NCBI GenBank assembly: GCA_049999725.1
Contig: JBNGIS010008539.1
Location: 1 to 22,764, forward strand
Direction: 5' to 3'
DNA length: 22,764 bases
Source of the DNA: Haplomitrium mnioides
Taxonomy: Eukaryota > Marchantiophyta > Haplomitriopsida > Calobryales
Shown here: piece by piece, positions 8,934-18,248 of the stretch
How positions within the stretch are numbered: position 1 is the stretch's first letter
Layout: each line of letters opens with the position of its first letter
Made by a program: the position numbers and the translations under genes
Notes under the pieces: generated by a model
What the model was told of the DNA's origin: nothing
The model's input: the letters and a program-made list of their open reading frames with translations, nothing else
The model's database searches: none

Positions 8934-9129
8934 CTAGTAGTGGAGCAGAAAAACAAGAAGGTAGGTGTAACAGTCATTAACTTTAGTAAACCATGGCTAC
9001 AAATAGTGTCAACTATGTCTAGAAAGCTACTACTAAGCTAGAGTTGCAAAAAGAAATTGCTATTATAGAGAGTTGGACACATGTCACAAGGAGAGAAAGT
9101 CACCAAATTAAAGTGAAAGAGGAAGTCTA

Positions 9130-9288
9130 GATAGATTACTTTAGAAGAGGATAAGAACACGTGGCAAGCAAAGAATTAAAGTAAAGAGAAGGTTCTAAAG
9201 ATAAAAACACATAGCAGAAGGAGAACTAAAGAGATGGAAGGTTCTAAAGAAAAGGACACGTGGCAGAAGGAGAACAAAAGTAAATGGT
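9130..9288 (+). promoter_or_regulatory. Three tandem 49-50 bp units with G-box/ABRE cores in the LTR
   Basis: ACACGTGGCA occurs at 9157 and 9256, and a mutated ACACATAGCA at 9207. Spacing is 50 then 49 bp. The flanks repeat too: AGGTTCTAAAGA starts at 9190 and 9239, and GCAGAAGGAGAAC follows. CACGTG inside ACGTGGC matches the plant ABRE/G-box bound by bZIP and bHLH factors. It lies 130-235 bp upstream of the TATA box, a normal enhancer position in the U3 region. Confidence 0.6.
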
Positions 9289-9392
9289 GGTCCAATTAGA
9301 GTGAGAGAGAAAAGAGGGGTCCAATTAGAAGAGGATAGAAAAGAAACCAATGGGGTTCCTCCACCTATATAGGCAAAGTGCTTTCTCTCAAG

Positions 9393-9400
9393 TATATAAA
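9393..9400 (+). promoter_or_regulatory. LTR TATA box
   Basis: TATATAAA followed by GAAGGGAGAG, in the LTR 140 bp before its 3' end. This suits a U3/R boundary near 9425 and an R-U5 part of about 105 bp. Confidence 0.65.
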
Positions 9401-9533
9401 GAAGGGAGAGTGCCTTGTTTGGCATCCCTTACCTTGTGGGTTCTTGAAGTTGTTGCGCGCTTCTCTTATGCTTACTTGTATGTGTTGTACTTGTACTAAC
9501 TTGTGTGTGTAATATGGATGTGTAATGTTACAA

Positions 9534-9545
9534 TGGTATCAGAGC
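9534..9545 (+). other. Primer binding site, initiator tRNA-Met
   Basis: TGGTATCAGAGC is the complement of the 3' end of plant initiator tRNA-Met and the usual minus-strand primer site of plant LTR retrotransposons. It lies immediately after the LTR end. Confidence 0.95.
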
Positions 9546-10124
9546 TTGGTCTTCTCTAAAGAGTGTGGATTACCCCTCTTTGGAAAAGTACTTAAGACTT
9601 TTTGGAGTAGTAGAATCCCAACTTTGCATTAACTGCATTAGAGTTAAACTATCAAGTTTTCATGAATATAGGATAGTGGATATCCCATCCTTTATACATG
9701 AAGATAAGAAGTTTGACTTCATGTTATGGTAGCCAATTGATAGAGGAGGATTTGTACCTCCTAGAATTCCTCTATTAAATCCTTTTAACATTCGTGTGTT
9801 TAATATTGACAAACATTTCTTTCGTCAATTTCTAGTGTATAACTTTGGTGATGAATTTAAAGCTTTTTTTATGGAATCAAGAGAACGTATTATCTTACCT
9901 GTGGTAAACTATGGTGTTACATGGGAGTGTTCTATTTATATTTTGTGGTAGAAAGAAAGATGGATTTGAAGCAAGCTCCTCTAGAAGAGTTCAACTCCAA
10001 ATGTTATATTTCTATTAGAGTAATAGCTAAGCAAACACATTTTAATTTTCTTGTTTGTAAGTTTGGAGAGAGGTTTTGTAATGCAATGTTGGTATCTACT
10101 AAACCTTTTATTTATTCTTCATAA
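9541..10124 (+). pseudogene. Unrecognised leader reading frame between primer site and gag
   Basis: One frame is open from the primer site to TAG at 9949 with a single stop (TAG at 9730). It reads FHEYRIVDIPSFIHEDKKFD before the stop and PIDRGGFVPPRIPLLNPFNI after it. A +1 shift then continues as a frame from 9921 to 10124 (FNSKCYISIRVIAKQ). Together about 190 codons with few stops in AT-rich DNA, more than chance suggests. Gag starts separately at 10187. I do not recognise the product. It could be an extra ORF of the element, captured host sequence, or the eroded start of a longer Gag. Confidence 0.4.
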
Positions 10125-10186
10125 TTGGAATGTGTACATATTTGTTTTAGTATAAGTTTTAGAGGGTTAAACTGTGACAGAACAAC

Positions 10187-11154
10187 ATGGATGCCGACTC
10201 TAGTAGTCTTCAAGAAGGAGTGTGGATGATAGCAAAGTTGGAAGAGCTTCAAGAAGCTCTTATAGCAAGCCAACAACAAACAAACATGTTGATGGAAAAA
10301 ATGGTGAAAATGCGGCCACAACAAAAAGTGGAGAAGGAAGTCGGGGGACATTACTTCACAAAATGAGTAAGTCGTGCAAAGTAGAGCCCTATGAAGGAAG
10401 TTGCATAGTTAGCATCATAGAAAGATAGGTCTATCAAATGGAGGTTCACATGTCATATTATCCAAATGCTTTGGATTTGGAGAAAGGATTGTTTGCAAGA
10501 TCATTTTTAGCAGAGCATGCATCAATATGGCTACAAGGTTGGGAGCGACAGAAAATAACACGAGGAGAACAACTTTTGTAGAGTAGTTTAAAGGAAGGTT
10601 TGCTCCAAAATTTTAAAGCAGTAGCTTCTATATTGACTTCAAGAACAAAGCTTTAGGAGTTGGAACAACAAGGAAGCATTGCAAGATACATTGAGGAATT
10701 TCAAAGCTTGCAAGTTCAAATCAAAGATATGAGTCCAGTAGAGCCCCTTGACAAATTTTAGCAAGAGTTAAGGAGAAAGATTAGAGGAGAAGCTATGATG
10801 CGCAACCCAAAGGACATAAATGAAGCTATTTCATTTGCTCAACGAATCAAAGGGACATTCGCAACTGTGCAAATTGGAGGAAACTATGGCCCCATGCTTA
10901 TGAAGTTGGGGAATATGAGAAGAAGAGAATTTAGTCGCCCAAATCACCAACAAGAGGAACCACAACATACTAATAAAAGGCGGATGGATGATCAACAAGA
11001 AACTCCAACATGTTACAATTGTGGTTAGGTAAAACACATTGCACCAAATTGTAGAGCAGTACGAGGCATTCAAGGGCTAGTATTTTGGCAGCCTCTCTAT
11101 TATATCAACAATGAAGGAGATGAAGAAGGTCATGGAAACGAGAGGCACCAGTAA
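10187..11154 (+). pseudogene. gag: Retrotransposon Gag, broken
   Basis: Gag forms the particle that packages the element RNA. Start chosen at ATG 10187. The N-terminus is a helical Gln/Glu-rich segment (LEELQEALIASQQQ). A frameshift near 10350 moves to the frame that holds the capsid-like domain: VEPYEGSC, then YQMEVHMSYYPNALDL, LAEHASIWLQGWERQ, YIEEFQSLQVQIKDMS and LRRKIRGEA. This is the plant Retrotrans_gag pattern. A CCHC knuckle follows at 11011-11052, CYNCG-stop-VKHIAPNC, with all four ligands kept. In-frame stops in the main frame are all TAG (10426, 10579, 10654, 10759, 11026) before the terminal TAA at 11152. Confidence 0.88.
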
Positions 11155-11250
11155 AAAACCTCATGGTTTTGTTGGGATGAAGAAGAAAGGCGAGGAAAGC
11201 ATCTACTATATAGAAAAATAGAAAAATGGAGGGTTAATTATGGTTGATGG

Positions 11251-11589
11251 ATGGAAGGATTTGCAATAAGAGTTTTGGTGGACTCCGAAGTAGAAGAAAT
11301 TTTTTTATCACGAGCGATAGCATTGAAGTTGAAGTCGCCTCTTAAAAAAGAAGAGCACGAAGTGGTGGAAATGGCAAATGGCCAAAGCAAATCTATTGAA
11401 CAACTATCTCAAAGTATAGCTCTACACATGGGTAACTATAAAAAGAAGTTGGAGTAGAAGATCACAACATTGGCAAGATATGACGCTATTCTTGGAATGA
11501 AGTGGTTGCGAAGATACTATCCACATGTAGATTGGAGAAAGAAGACACTCAAGACATCTCAATGGAAGATTTGGGAAGATCGAGTATGA
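11251..11589 (+). pseudogene. Retroviral-type aspartic protease domain, broken
   Basis: It reads FAIRVLVDSEVEEIFLSRAI, then VEMANGQ, then after TAG at 11455 TLARYDAILGMKWLRRYYPH and VDWRKKTL, ending at TGA 11587. These match the flap and ILGMxWL parts of plant Ty3/gypsy proteases. The catalytic DSG reads DSE (Gly to Glu), so it would be inactive even without the stops. It cleaves Gag-Pol in active elements. The same frame continues into the RT. Confidence 0.85.
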
Positions 11590-11699
11590 TCTCATTCAAG
11601 ACACCTATCCCTATATGTGATTGGAGCAAATGCAATCAAAAAGTAAGAAATGGTTGTTTTTGGGACTCAAACGCTCGCTATTGACAAAGAGGACTCAAA

Positions 11700-13085
11700 T
11701 TATAATGTTCCACATGAATTTCAAGGTGTTTAAAAGGAGTTTCATGACGCTTTTCCCAATGATTTGCCTAAGGGTTTGCCTCCAAAACGATGCATTGATC
11801 ACAAAATTGAGGTCATTCCAAGAAGTACTCTACCGTGCAAAGCAACATATTGTTTGCCTCCTCATGAATTGGAGGAATGCAAATCTTAGATTACGGAATT
11901 TTGGAAAAAAGGATTCATTCAACCAAGCATTTCTCCTTACGGTGCACCAGTACTATTTGTGAAAAAGAAAGATGGGAGTATGAAGATGTGTATTGATTAT
12001 CGAGCACTTAATCAACAAACGGTGAAAAATAAATATCCATTGCCAAAGATGGATGATTTATTTGATCAACTTCAAAGAGCGAATTACTTTACAAAGTTGG
12101 ACTTGAGAAGCGGATATAATCAAATTTGAATTGTGGGAGGTGATGTGCAAAAAACAACGTTTCAAAGTCAATACGGGCATTTTGAATATCATGTTATGCT
12201 TTTTGGATTAACCAATGCTTCTGCAATATTTATGGGTCTTATGAATGATATTTTTGATATTTTTTAGATAAGTTTGTTATTGTCTTTTTGGATGATACTC
12301 TCATCTACATGAAGAGTCTTTAAGAGCATCAACAACATCTTTGTCAGGTATTAAAAGTACTTCGGAACCACAAGCTATATGTGAAGATGTCCAAATATGA
12401 AATTGGAAAGAGGGAGGTTGATTACTTGAGTCATCGTGTAAGTGCATCAAGAATCCAAATTATGGATGAGAAAGTGGAGGCAATTCAGAAGTGGGAAGCT
12501 CCTAGTGATCAAACACAACTAAGGGGATTTTTGGGGCTAATTGGGTTTTATTATCGATTTGTGAAAGTTTTTGCACAAATAGGAGAACTACTAACCAACT
12601 TGCTCAAGAAAATTCATGGGGAGTTGTAGAAGAGTTGGCATTCCAAGCATTGAAGAAATCACTTCTTCGTGCTCATATTCTTAAATGGTATGATTCTAAA
12701 CAACCAATCAAACTTTCGGTAGATGCATTGGAAAAAGCTATTGGCGGAGTTTTGCAACAAGAATGGGAGGATGGTTGGCATCTTATTGCCTTCTTTTCTA
12801 GAAAGTTGAGCGATACTTAGCAAAACTACCATACTATGGAGCGGTAAGAATTGGCGATTGTGCTATCAACCAAGTATTGGAAGCACTATCTAGGAGATAA
12901 GAAGTTTATTGTTGAAATCGATCTTAAACCTCTAATCTATCTAGAAACTCAAAAGGAGCTCTCAAAAAGGCAGATTTGTTAGGCGGAGTGGCGACAATGG
13001 ATCTATATGAAGATGGTCTATATGGAAGAAAAAAGACATTGCAGATGACTTGACTCGTATGCCTCAACTCAACATCTTATCATAA
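11700..13085 (+). pseudogene. pol: Reverse transcriptase and RNase H, broken
   Basis: The RT copies element RNA to DNA and RNase H removes the template. Motifs in order: [74 protein letters not shown] (first catalytic Asp at 12100), [21 protein letters not shown] (catalytic Asp pair at 12291-12296, here FLDD), and GFLGLIGFYYRFVK. RNase H follows with LSVDALEKAIGGVLQQE, LIAFFSRKLSDT, and a final IADDLTRMPQ near 13045. Frameshifts occur near 12265, 12630 and 13030. Stops include TAG 11887, TGA 12127, TAG 12265, TAG 12627, TAG 12818 and TAG near 12979. The catalytic Asp residues survive. Confidence 0.92.
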
Positions 13086-13185
13086 ATCACAATTCATCAT
13101 ACTTGGTGGACAAAAATGTTGGCTGCAGCAAAAAAAGATGAGGATTTCATTGCCACACAACATCCGCTACTTTGAATTAGGAACA

Positions 13186-14044
13186 AGCTACTCAGAACAT
13201 GAACTTTTCTTTTTTAGAGAAAATTTGTGATTTTTGAATTCAAAAAACATAAAAAAATGAGGTTATTAGTTAAAAACAAAAAGTACATAAGTTTTTTGGA
13301 TTTGCTTTTTGCTGTTTCAACAAGCATGATAGAGCAAGAGTCAATTTCGTTATGCAAAATCAATCAATATTATTAGTTTTTATGAAAATATTGGAAAGCT
13401 CGAATTTGATGAAAAGCATAAAAATTATAGTAAGATTTCACCAAAAAATTGCATTTATCATTGATTACAATTCTAAACCCAAAAGTTGAAATACACGTCA
13501 CAAGAAACTATTTTAAAATATGTTTGATTGCAGAAACTCTAGGCATGCGTAGACATGGTGCTCTTTCAAACTTTTTTATTGGAAAAAAATTACAAAGCAT
13601 AAAGAAAAAGGAGGAGAGGACTAGAAGTCAAGCGAATGAGTTTGCAATGGTAAACACAAAAATGAAGAAAACGAAACATTGCATGGATTTAGAAGCTTTA
13701 TTTTAAACGTCAAGAAAGAAGGAAGCTTTTACTTGTAGTTGGAAATCCATGCAATCAAAAGTTAACATGGGCTTTCAAAAAGGTTTCAGCATTTAAAAAT
13801 ATTTCATAATTCAACAAAGCATATACACAAACGTATTATAGTTCATAATCAAAAAGACAATAGCTAAGGAGATTGAATTAAGATTGTAAACAAGAAACAT
13901 ATCCAAGTTTTAGACTTGATTCAACCTATAAAAGGTCTCAAGATCTACAAAAGAGTCTATGACTTGTGTACAAACAAAGTTGTTTTGGGTAGTCTTTGTA
14001 TGAAGAAGCTTAGGGGTTGTACATGAGAAGTAGAACTTGTGGAA
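13186..14044. other. AT-rich spacer, no gene seen
   Basis: Right flank of the truncated element. A Lys-rich frame at 13449-13706 has no motif. I searched this stretch by eye for an integrase, a polypurine tract and a second LTR and found none. Confidence 0.55.
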
Positions 14045-14275
14045 GGCTTGGACTTCCACCCCAAAGTCTATGCGCGCATAGGGATTCAAGCTCAACATGT
14101 GAACACTCCACTCCAAATTCTCTGCGCGCTTAGGAATCCAAGCTCAACATGTGAACATTCCACCCCAAAGTCTATGCGCGTATAGGAATCCGAACTCACC
14201 ATTTGAACACTCCACCCCAAAGTCTATGCGCGCATAGGAATCCGAACTCACCTTCTGAACAATCCACAACAAAGA
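14045..14275. repeat. 52-bp tandem repeat with TATGCGCGCATA core
   Basis: Four units spaced exactly 52 bp by their palindrome cores: 14069 (TATGCGCGCATA), 14121 (TCTGCGCGCTTA), 14173 (TATGCGCGTATA) and 14225 (TATGCGCGCATA). Each unit runs CCACCCCAAAGTC, core, GGAATCC, AACTCACC, TGAACACT. A fifth, isolated core, TATCCGCACATA, is at 14349. Confidence 0.9.
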
Positions 14276-14860
14276 CTAACAAGAACCTAGGTTTTAGGTT
14301 CCGTAGAAGAGTTTCTGACGCTGTATGTTTCGCTTGCGAGTCAAAGTCTATCCGCACATAGAGTTCACACTTCTACAACCAAGGATACTGACTGTAGATG
14401 TTCTATTTTTTGCAACAAACTCTACATACACAAAAGATTTTGATTTCTAATTCAGAATCTAAAAGTAAACACGAGTACAAAGCTCTTTATCTGAGTCAAA
14501 CATCGTTAAAAGTTTTAAGTTTTACATCAAAGTCTTAACAAGAAAAAAAATAGTCAATTTGAGCAGATGCTTTAGCGAGATAATAACCTTAAACTCTTTT
14601 AGAAAACAATAAAGTTGGAAACAAAATACTTGCATTTTGGAGAGAAAATATTTTTACAAAGCAAATAAAAATATTAACTATAGATTTAAGTTTCATTTAT
14701 AGAGAATAATATTCAACTTGGAATGATTTACAGTCAAAAGTTCAAGTTGGCAAAAAAATTCAACAAGTTGCTTAAAACAATTTTCAAGTACTTTTTTAAA
14801 TAATAATCTTAAATTACAATATACTTGAAAATACAAAATATAGAACAAAATGCTTGAATG
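14276..14860. other. Spacer, no gene seen
   Basis: AT-rich, with one relic palindrome core at 14349. No reading frame or motif of note before the 3' end of the minus-strand pseudogene. Confidence 0.5.
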
Positions 14861-14866
14861 ACTTTA

Positions 14867-16640
14867 GTCACTTGTCTCGACTTCTTCTAATTCAGCTTCA
14901 GAAGATTCATCAAGGTTTAATTGATGTGTCTCAGTGTTAATGACAATGATTGAATCTCTTTGAAACATTTCAAGATTGAGGGCTTTTTGTCTTTTGTACT
15001 CAAATAGATTTGCTTTAATGGTAGCTAGAGTAGTTTTCCTTAATTGGTTTTTTTGGGTCAGAAGAAAATAAAAAGATAGAATCATAATTTGTGTCACATC
15101 AAGTACATCAATATGTAACTTGGATTTGCGTTTCCCTTTTGTTGCTGCCATTTTTTTTTGGAAGTATTGTCCATAAAATGCATCTTCAGCCAAACAAGCA
15201 AACCATTGAACTCATACTCGTTTCGGGTTTGGAGGATCTTCCTCATCAAATAACAAAACTTTTAGAACTTTGGCAACCCAAAATGGTCTGCTATTTGGAT
15301 CTAGAGATGCAACAACACAAATAAACATTCTAGCTTTCATCTAATGTAGATTGCTGAATTTATGCCCGTATCGAGTATTGTGCAAAAGAGTCCCTTCTCG
15401 CGGCCTAGGTGCTCCATCATAGATTGCTCGACGTGTAGAAAGTATTTGTTGTACTAGAGTATCTTTTTTTGTTTGTTGATCATCAAGTTGAGAATCTAGA
15501 CCAACATTTTGAGAATCATTACAAGTGTTTAACTGTTGCGAAGGTTGAAAGGCAAATTTTGCTTCGAGTCGTCGTCTTTGTTTTTCAAGGATGTAGGTTG
15601 CAATCTCTTGTTGGACAAGAAAAAATACATTCCACCATTGAATATCAGAATCTATAAAGAACTTGTAGCAGTTCTCACTTATATTGTCCTTTATTGAAAA
15701 TACAACTTTCTTGGCATCCACTTCTCTTTCTTCCTTTTGAGATCATTTGAATTCAGAATATGCCTTGAGAGGAATCAACATTGAACTCAAAATTTCTCTC
15801 TTCACTTACGATAGACACTTGAGTTGACAAATATCATCCACATGTAGCCAAAATTCATCTGTTGAAAACTATTTGCTCCAAATCTTTGTCTTGGAATCAT
15901 TTAACTAGAATTTGAATTGTTGATTAGAGGTAATATCATGTATCCTTTGAACCAGAGAGGGATGTTGCTGCATAAACATTTTTGAAATCTCATGTTTCCA
16001 ACAAAAGAGTCACCTAAGGTTTAGGATTATATAGGATAATGGAAGCACCTCACTAAGACTCCTAATCGTGAAAGCTTTGACACGTTTTTAAATGTTTCGA
16101 GAATCATCTACACATTTGATCGATTTGATTATGATCTTGGCCAACCATGAGAAATCCCACCTTGATTTTTCAAAAAACATTCTTGGCAATAAGGAGACTA
16201 AGATATCCAAACATGATAGAATTCTTATTCTCTTGTGTCGTGTTGTCCAACTGAAGATACAAAGTTGGAGGGAGCGGGTCTTCAAAGTCACATAATATTT
16301 TGTTGAGCATAGTAACTATCAAATTAGAATCGCTTCTCAAGTTTTCGCACGTTAAGAAGACCCTCAAAGAAAAAGCATGATTGAATATTAAGGCACCAAC
16401 AACATGCACACCCACTAAACAATCTTTATCAATGTTTTTTGGCGGCAAAGGCTAGTGTGGAATAACAATTTTCTTTTGATCCATTCCATCAATGACAATT
16501 CCAAAGTACTTTTGACCATTGTTAGGTCAGGAGATAGGCAATTGAGGAAGCTTCTGAAAGAGCTTTGTTGGAGCATAGTCATCGGTGAACAACAAAGTGG
16601 TGTCTCTTGGTTATAGGAAAGTGCCATTCTATCATCTATC
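14867..16640 (-). pseudogene. DUF7869-like, transposase-like gene, decayed
   Basis: Read on the minus strand. FGIVIDGMDQKKIVIPH lies near 16500-16450, then DKDCLVGVHVVGALIF, DSNLIVTMLNKIL, and LPPTLYLQLDNTTQENKN near 16270-16225. A stop and frameshift follow, then KIKVGFLMVGQDHNQIDQM near 16175-16112 (family form VGHTHDxID), and AFTIRSLSEVL. Further on are FSTDEFWLHVDDICQLK, the 126-codon open block 15721-15341 (WWNVFFLVQQEIATYILEKQ), and DPNSRPFWVAKVLKVLLFDE. The 109-codon end block is 15193-14864, with GKRKSKLHIDVLDVT and an acidic C-terminus (ESSEAELEEVETSD). IDGMDQ, LDN-x-x-x-ENKN and VG-x-D/H-x-x-ID are hallmarks of DUF7869 proteins, which look like RNase H-fold transposases. The PFWVAKV segment resembles a BAH/Tudor-like reader. 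At least eight stops make it a pseudogene. Confidence 0.75.
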
Positions 16641-16729
16641 CGAGCATGACATAGAAAGTAATTGAGGACAATGGAGGCGGGTGAAGTTTTGTTGAACATC
16701 TTATAAGCATGCAATATCAAGGATCCGAG

Positions 16730-17090
16730 GGTAATTGTTGGAGCAGATTTTTGTTTTCAATTCTCAGGTTGAGTTTGTTGGAGGATCGAGAAGTACTTGC
16801 TGGAGGTTGAAAATATTTTGAATTGTATAGATCTATAAGGGAGGATAGGGTCACCACAATTGGTAAGAAAACCCTAAAATTGGAGAACGTTAAGGCGATA
16901 CTAGAGGCGGTGGAAAGGTTGTGTATCACCAGCTATGGCGTCTTCACCTCTGCCTCTTGCATGCTCTTAATAGACTTTTACAATAAAAAAAGAATAAGAA
17001 AAGAGGAGGAAGAGTTTGCTCATCATGTAAGCGGTGCAGTCGCTAGAGCATTTGCCTACACCAAAATATTATTCATCATCGACTTATGAG
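16730..17090 (+). other. Unrecognised reading frame upstream of PPR remnant
   Basis: A frame from about 16760 (16823-17089 without a stop) reads KKTLKLENVKAILEAVERLC and FYNKKRIRKEEEEFAHHVSG. It is charged and partly helical in character. I do not recognise it. A different frame gives an ATG followed by ASSPLPLACS, which could be a decayed N-terminus. It could also be shadow sequence. Confidence 0.2.
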
Positions 17091-17108
17091 GTTGCTGCAG
17101 ATCCATAG

Positions 17109-17705
17109 TTGAAGTGCAAGGCGGTATACTCAGTAGGGAGTGTAGAGGAGGCAGGGAGAGTCTTCCATTCAATGCCTACTCGTAATGTAGTCTCTTGGAA
17201 TCCTATGTTAGTAGCATATGTAAAATGTAAAGAAGCATAGGAGGCACTACAACTATTCCAATAGATGCAAGCAGAGGGTGTTCCAAGGAACACTGTCATC
17301 TTTGTTCCGATGCTAAATGCGTGCGCCACTGTAGCTACGTTTGAAGAAGTCAAGCATGTCCATGCGCAAGTTATTCAGCGGGGATGCAAGTCGGATGTGT
17401 TTGCGAGAAGCACCCTCGTTGATATATACTGAAACTGTTGTAGTTTTGAGAATGCATGGAGAGTGTTTCATAGAATGACTACCCCTAACATTGTCTCGTG
17501 GAGCGCCATGCTGGCTGCAGATGTGAAATGTGAAGAAGGGCAGAAGGCCTTGGAACTATTCGATCTGATGCAAGTTGAAGGGGTGATGCCGAATGCTGTC
17601 ACTTTTGGGTTGAGACAAGCTTCCTGCACCATCACTATCCCGCTGGAGGAAAGTGAAAGGCATGGGTTTCGCTCCTCAAGGTGTTTCATCGAAATCAAAG
17701 TGTAG
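17109..17705 (+). pseudogene. PLS-class PPR protein fragment
   Basis: PPR proteins bind organellar RNA one base per repeat and guide editing, splicing or stability. A single frame reads GSVEEAGRVFHSMPTRNVVS, WNPMLVAYVKCKEA, MQAEGVPRNTVIFVPMLNAC, VKHVHAQVIQRGCKSDVFAR, STLVDIY, NIVSWSAMLAADVKCEEGQK and MQVEGVMPNAVTFG. These are consecutive S, P and L-type motifs, about five in all, against ten or more in a full protein. In-frame stops are TAG 17106, TAG 17238, TAG 17262 and TGA 17430 (the last where MYAKCG-type sequence is expected). After about 17620 the homology ends and the frame reads on to a TAG at 17703. No E or DYW domain is seen. PLS-type repeats with this HAQVIQ-G wording are abundant in seed plants. 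Confidence 0.88.
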
Positions 17706-18248
17706 GAGCAACTCAAGGATTTAGTACCTATTTCTGAGGCCCTATAGACACCACAAAAAGACTGTCAAAAAGGACATTCAAAAGGCAGCCCGAGGTGTCA
17801 TTGATGCAAGAATTTGATAACACCAAGAAAGAGATTGGGCGACTGGATCTGCAAGAGGTCAGGATGCAACATACATAACTTTACAAGTTGGATGGAGTGT
17901 TTCTGGTGCAGTGCTTCCCGCGAGTTAGGCACAACAATATGATGCTAACTTTGTGAACATTGGAGCTTGATTGCATGCTATTGTTAATGGATCAATTTGT
18001 TGATGTTTCTTCATTCTATTGTGGAGTGTCACGAAACATTTTTGTGAGGAAACGATAGGAAGAATGGTGAATTCCATTTTTTTGCAAATTTTGTTGGGAT
18101 GAAGGTCTGCATGGTGCATTGGGAACAAAGATCAGTGACCAAATCTGGTTGAATGCTGTAGTTTATGGATCTTGAAAACTCTTTCTTCGATGGACTGTTG
18201 GTCTCTTATTGCTGTGTAAAGCCCATGGTAGTCTTTTTAGAACTGTAG
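17706..18248. other. Spacer between PPR and armadillo remnants
   Basis: No recognisable coding, RNA or repeat signal. Short frames on both strands without motifs. Confidence 0.5.

Larger units (their letters stand above)
8966..9532 (+). repeat. 5' LTR, 567 bp
   Basis: It starts TGTAACAG and ends TGTTACA-like (AATGTTACA), giving the inverted terminal repeat TGTAAC/GTTACA with TG...CA ends. One base separates its end from the primer site. It contains a TATA box at 9393 and three tandem G-box-type units. No second LTR is visible in the window for comparison, so its ends rest on structure only. Confidence 0.8.
8966..13180 (+). mobile_element. Ty3/gypsy LTR retrotransposon, 3'-truncated
   Basis: The order is 5' LTR (8966-9532), tRNA-iMet primer site (9534-9545), leader frame, gag, protease, reverse transcriptase and RNase H, which is the Ty3/gypsy order, with integrase expected next. 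Recognisable coding ends at 13085, and a possible linker (TWWTKMLAAAKKDEDFIATQ) runs on to about 13175. No integrase, polypurine tract or 3' LTR follows, so a right-hand deletion is inferred. All domains carry stops and at least three frameshifts, so it is non-autonomous. GTAGG at 8961-8965 is a possible target-site duplication, but its partner is gone. It inserted about 30 bp upstream of exon A of the methyltransferase copy, in opposite orientation. Confidence 0.9.

Noticed and set aside
9921-10124. Host gene of 67 codons inside the retrotransposon
   Set aside because: It continues the leader frame after a one-base shift and is better described with it.
10426-11028. TAG reassigned to an amino acid (non-standard code)
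   Set aside because: TAA and TGA stops and frameshifts also interrupt the same element and its neighbours. Methylation-driven decay explains the excess of TAG.
4700-13085. Integrase at 4700-6010 as the missing 3' part of the retrotransposon at 8966
   Set aside because: It lies upstream of the 5' LTR with an unrelated pseudogene between, and its CGGHF/VYGQEA wording is of the Tat/Athila type. A separate fragment is simpler.
14045-14360. Regularly spaced repeats resembling a CRISPR array
   Set aside because: Units are contiguous 52-bp tandem copies without unique spacers, in eukaryotic DNA.
17468-17716. Minus-strand frame of 82 codons over the PPR remnant
   Set aside because: Antisense shadow of clear PPR motifs.
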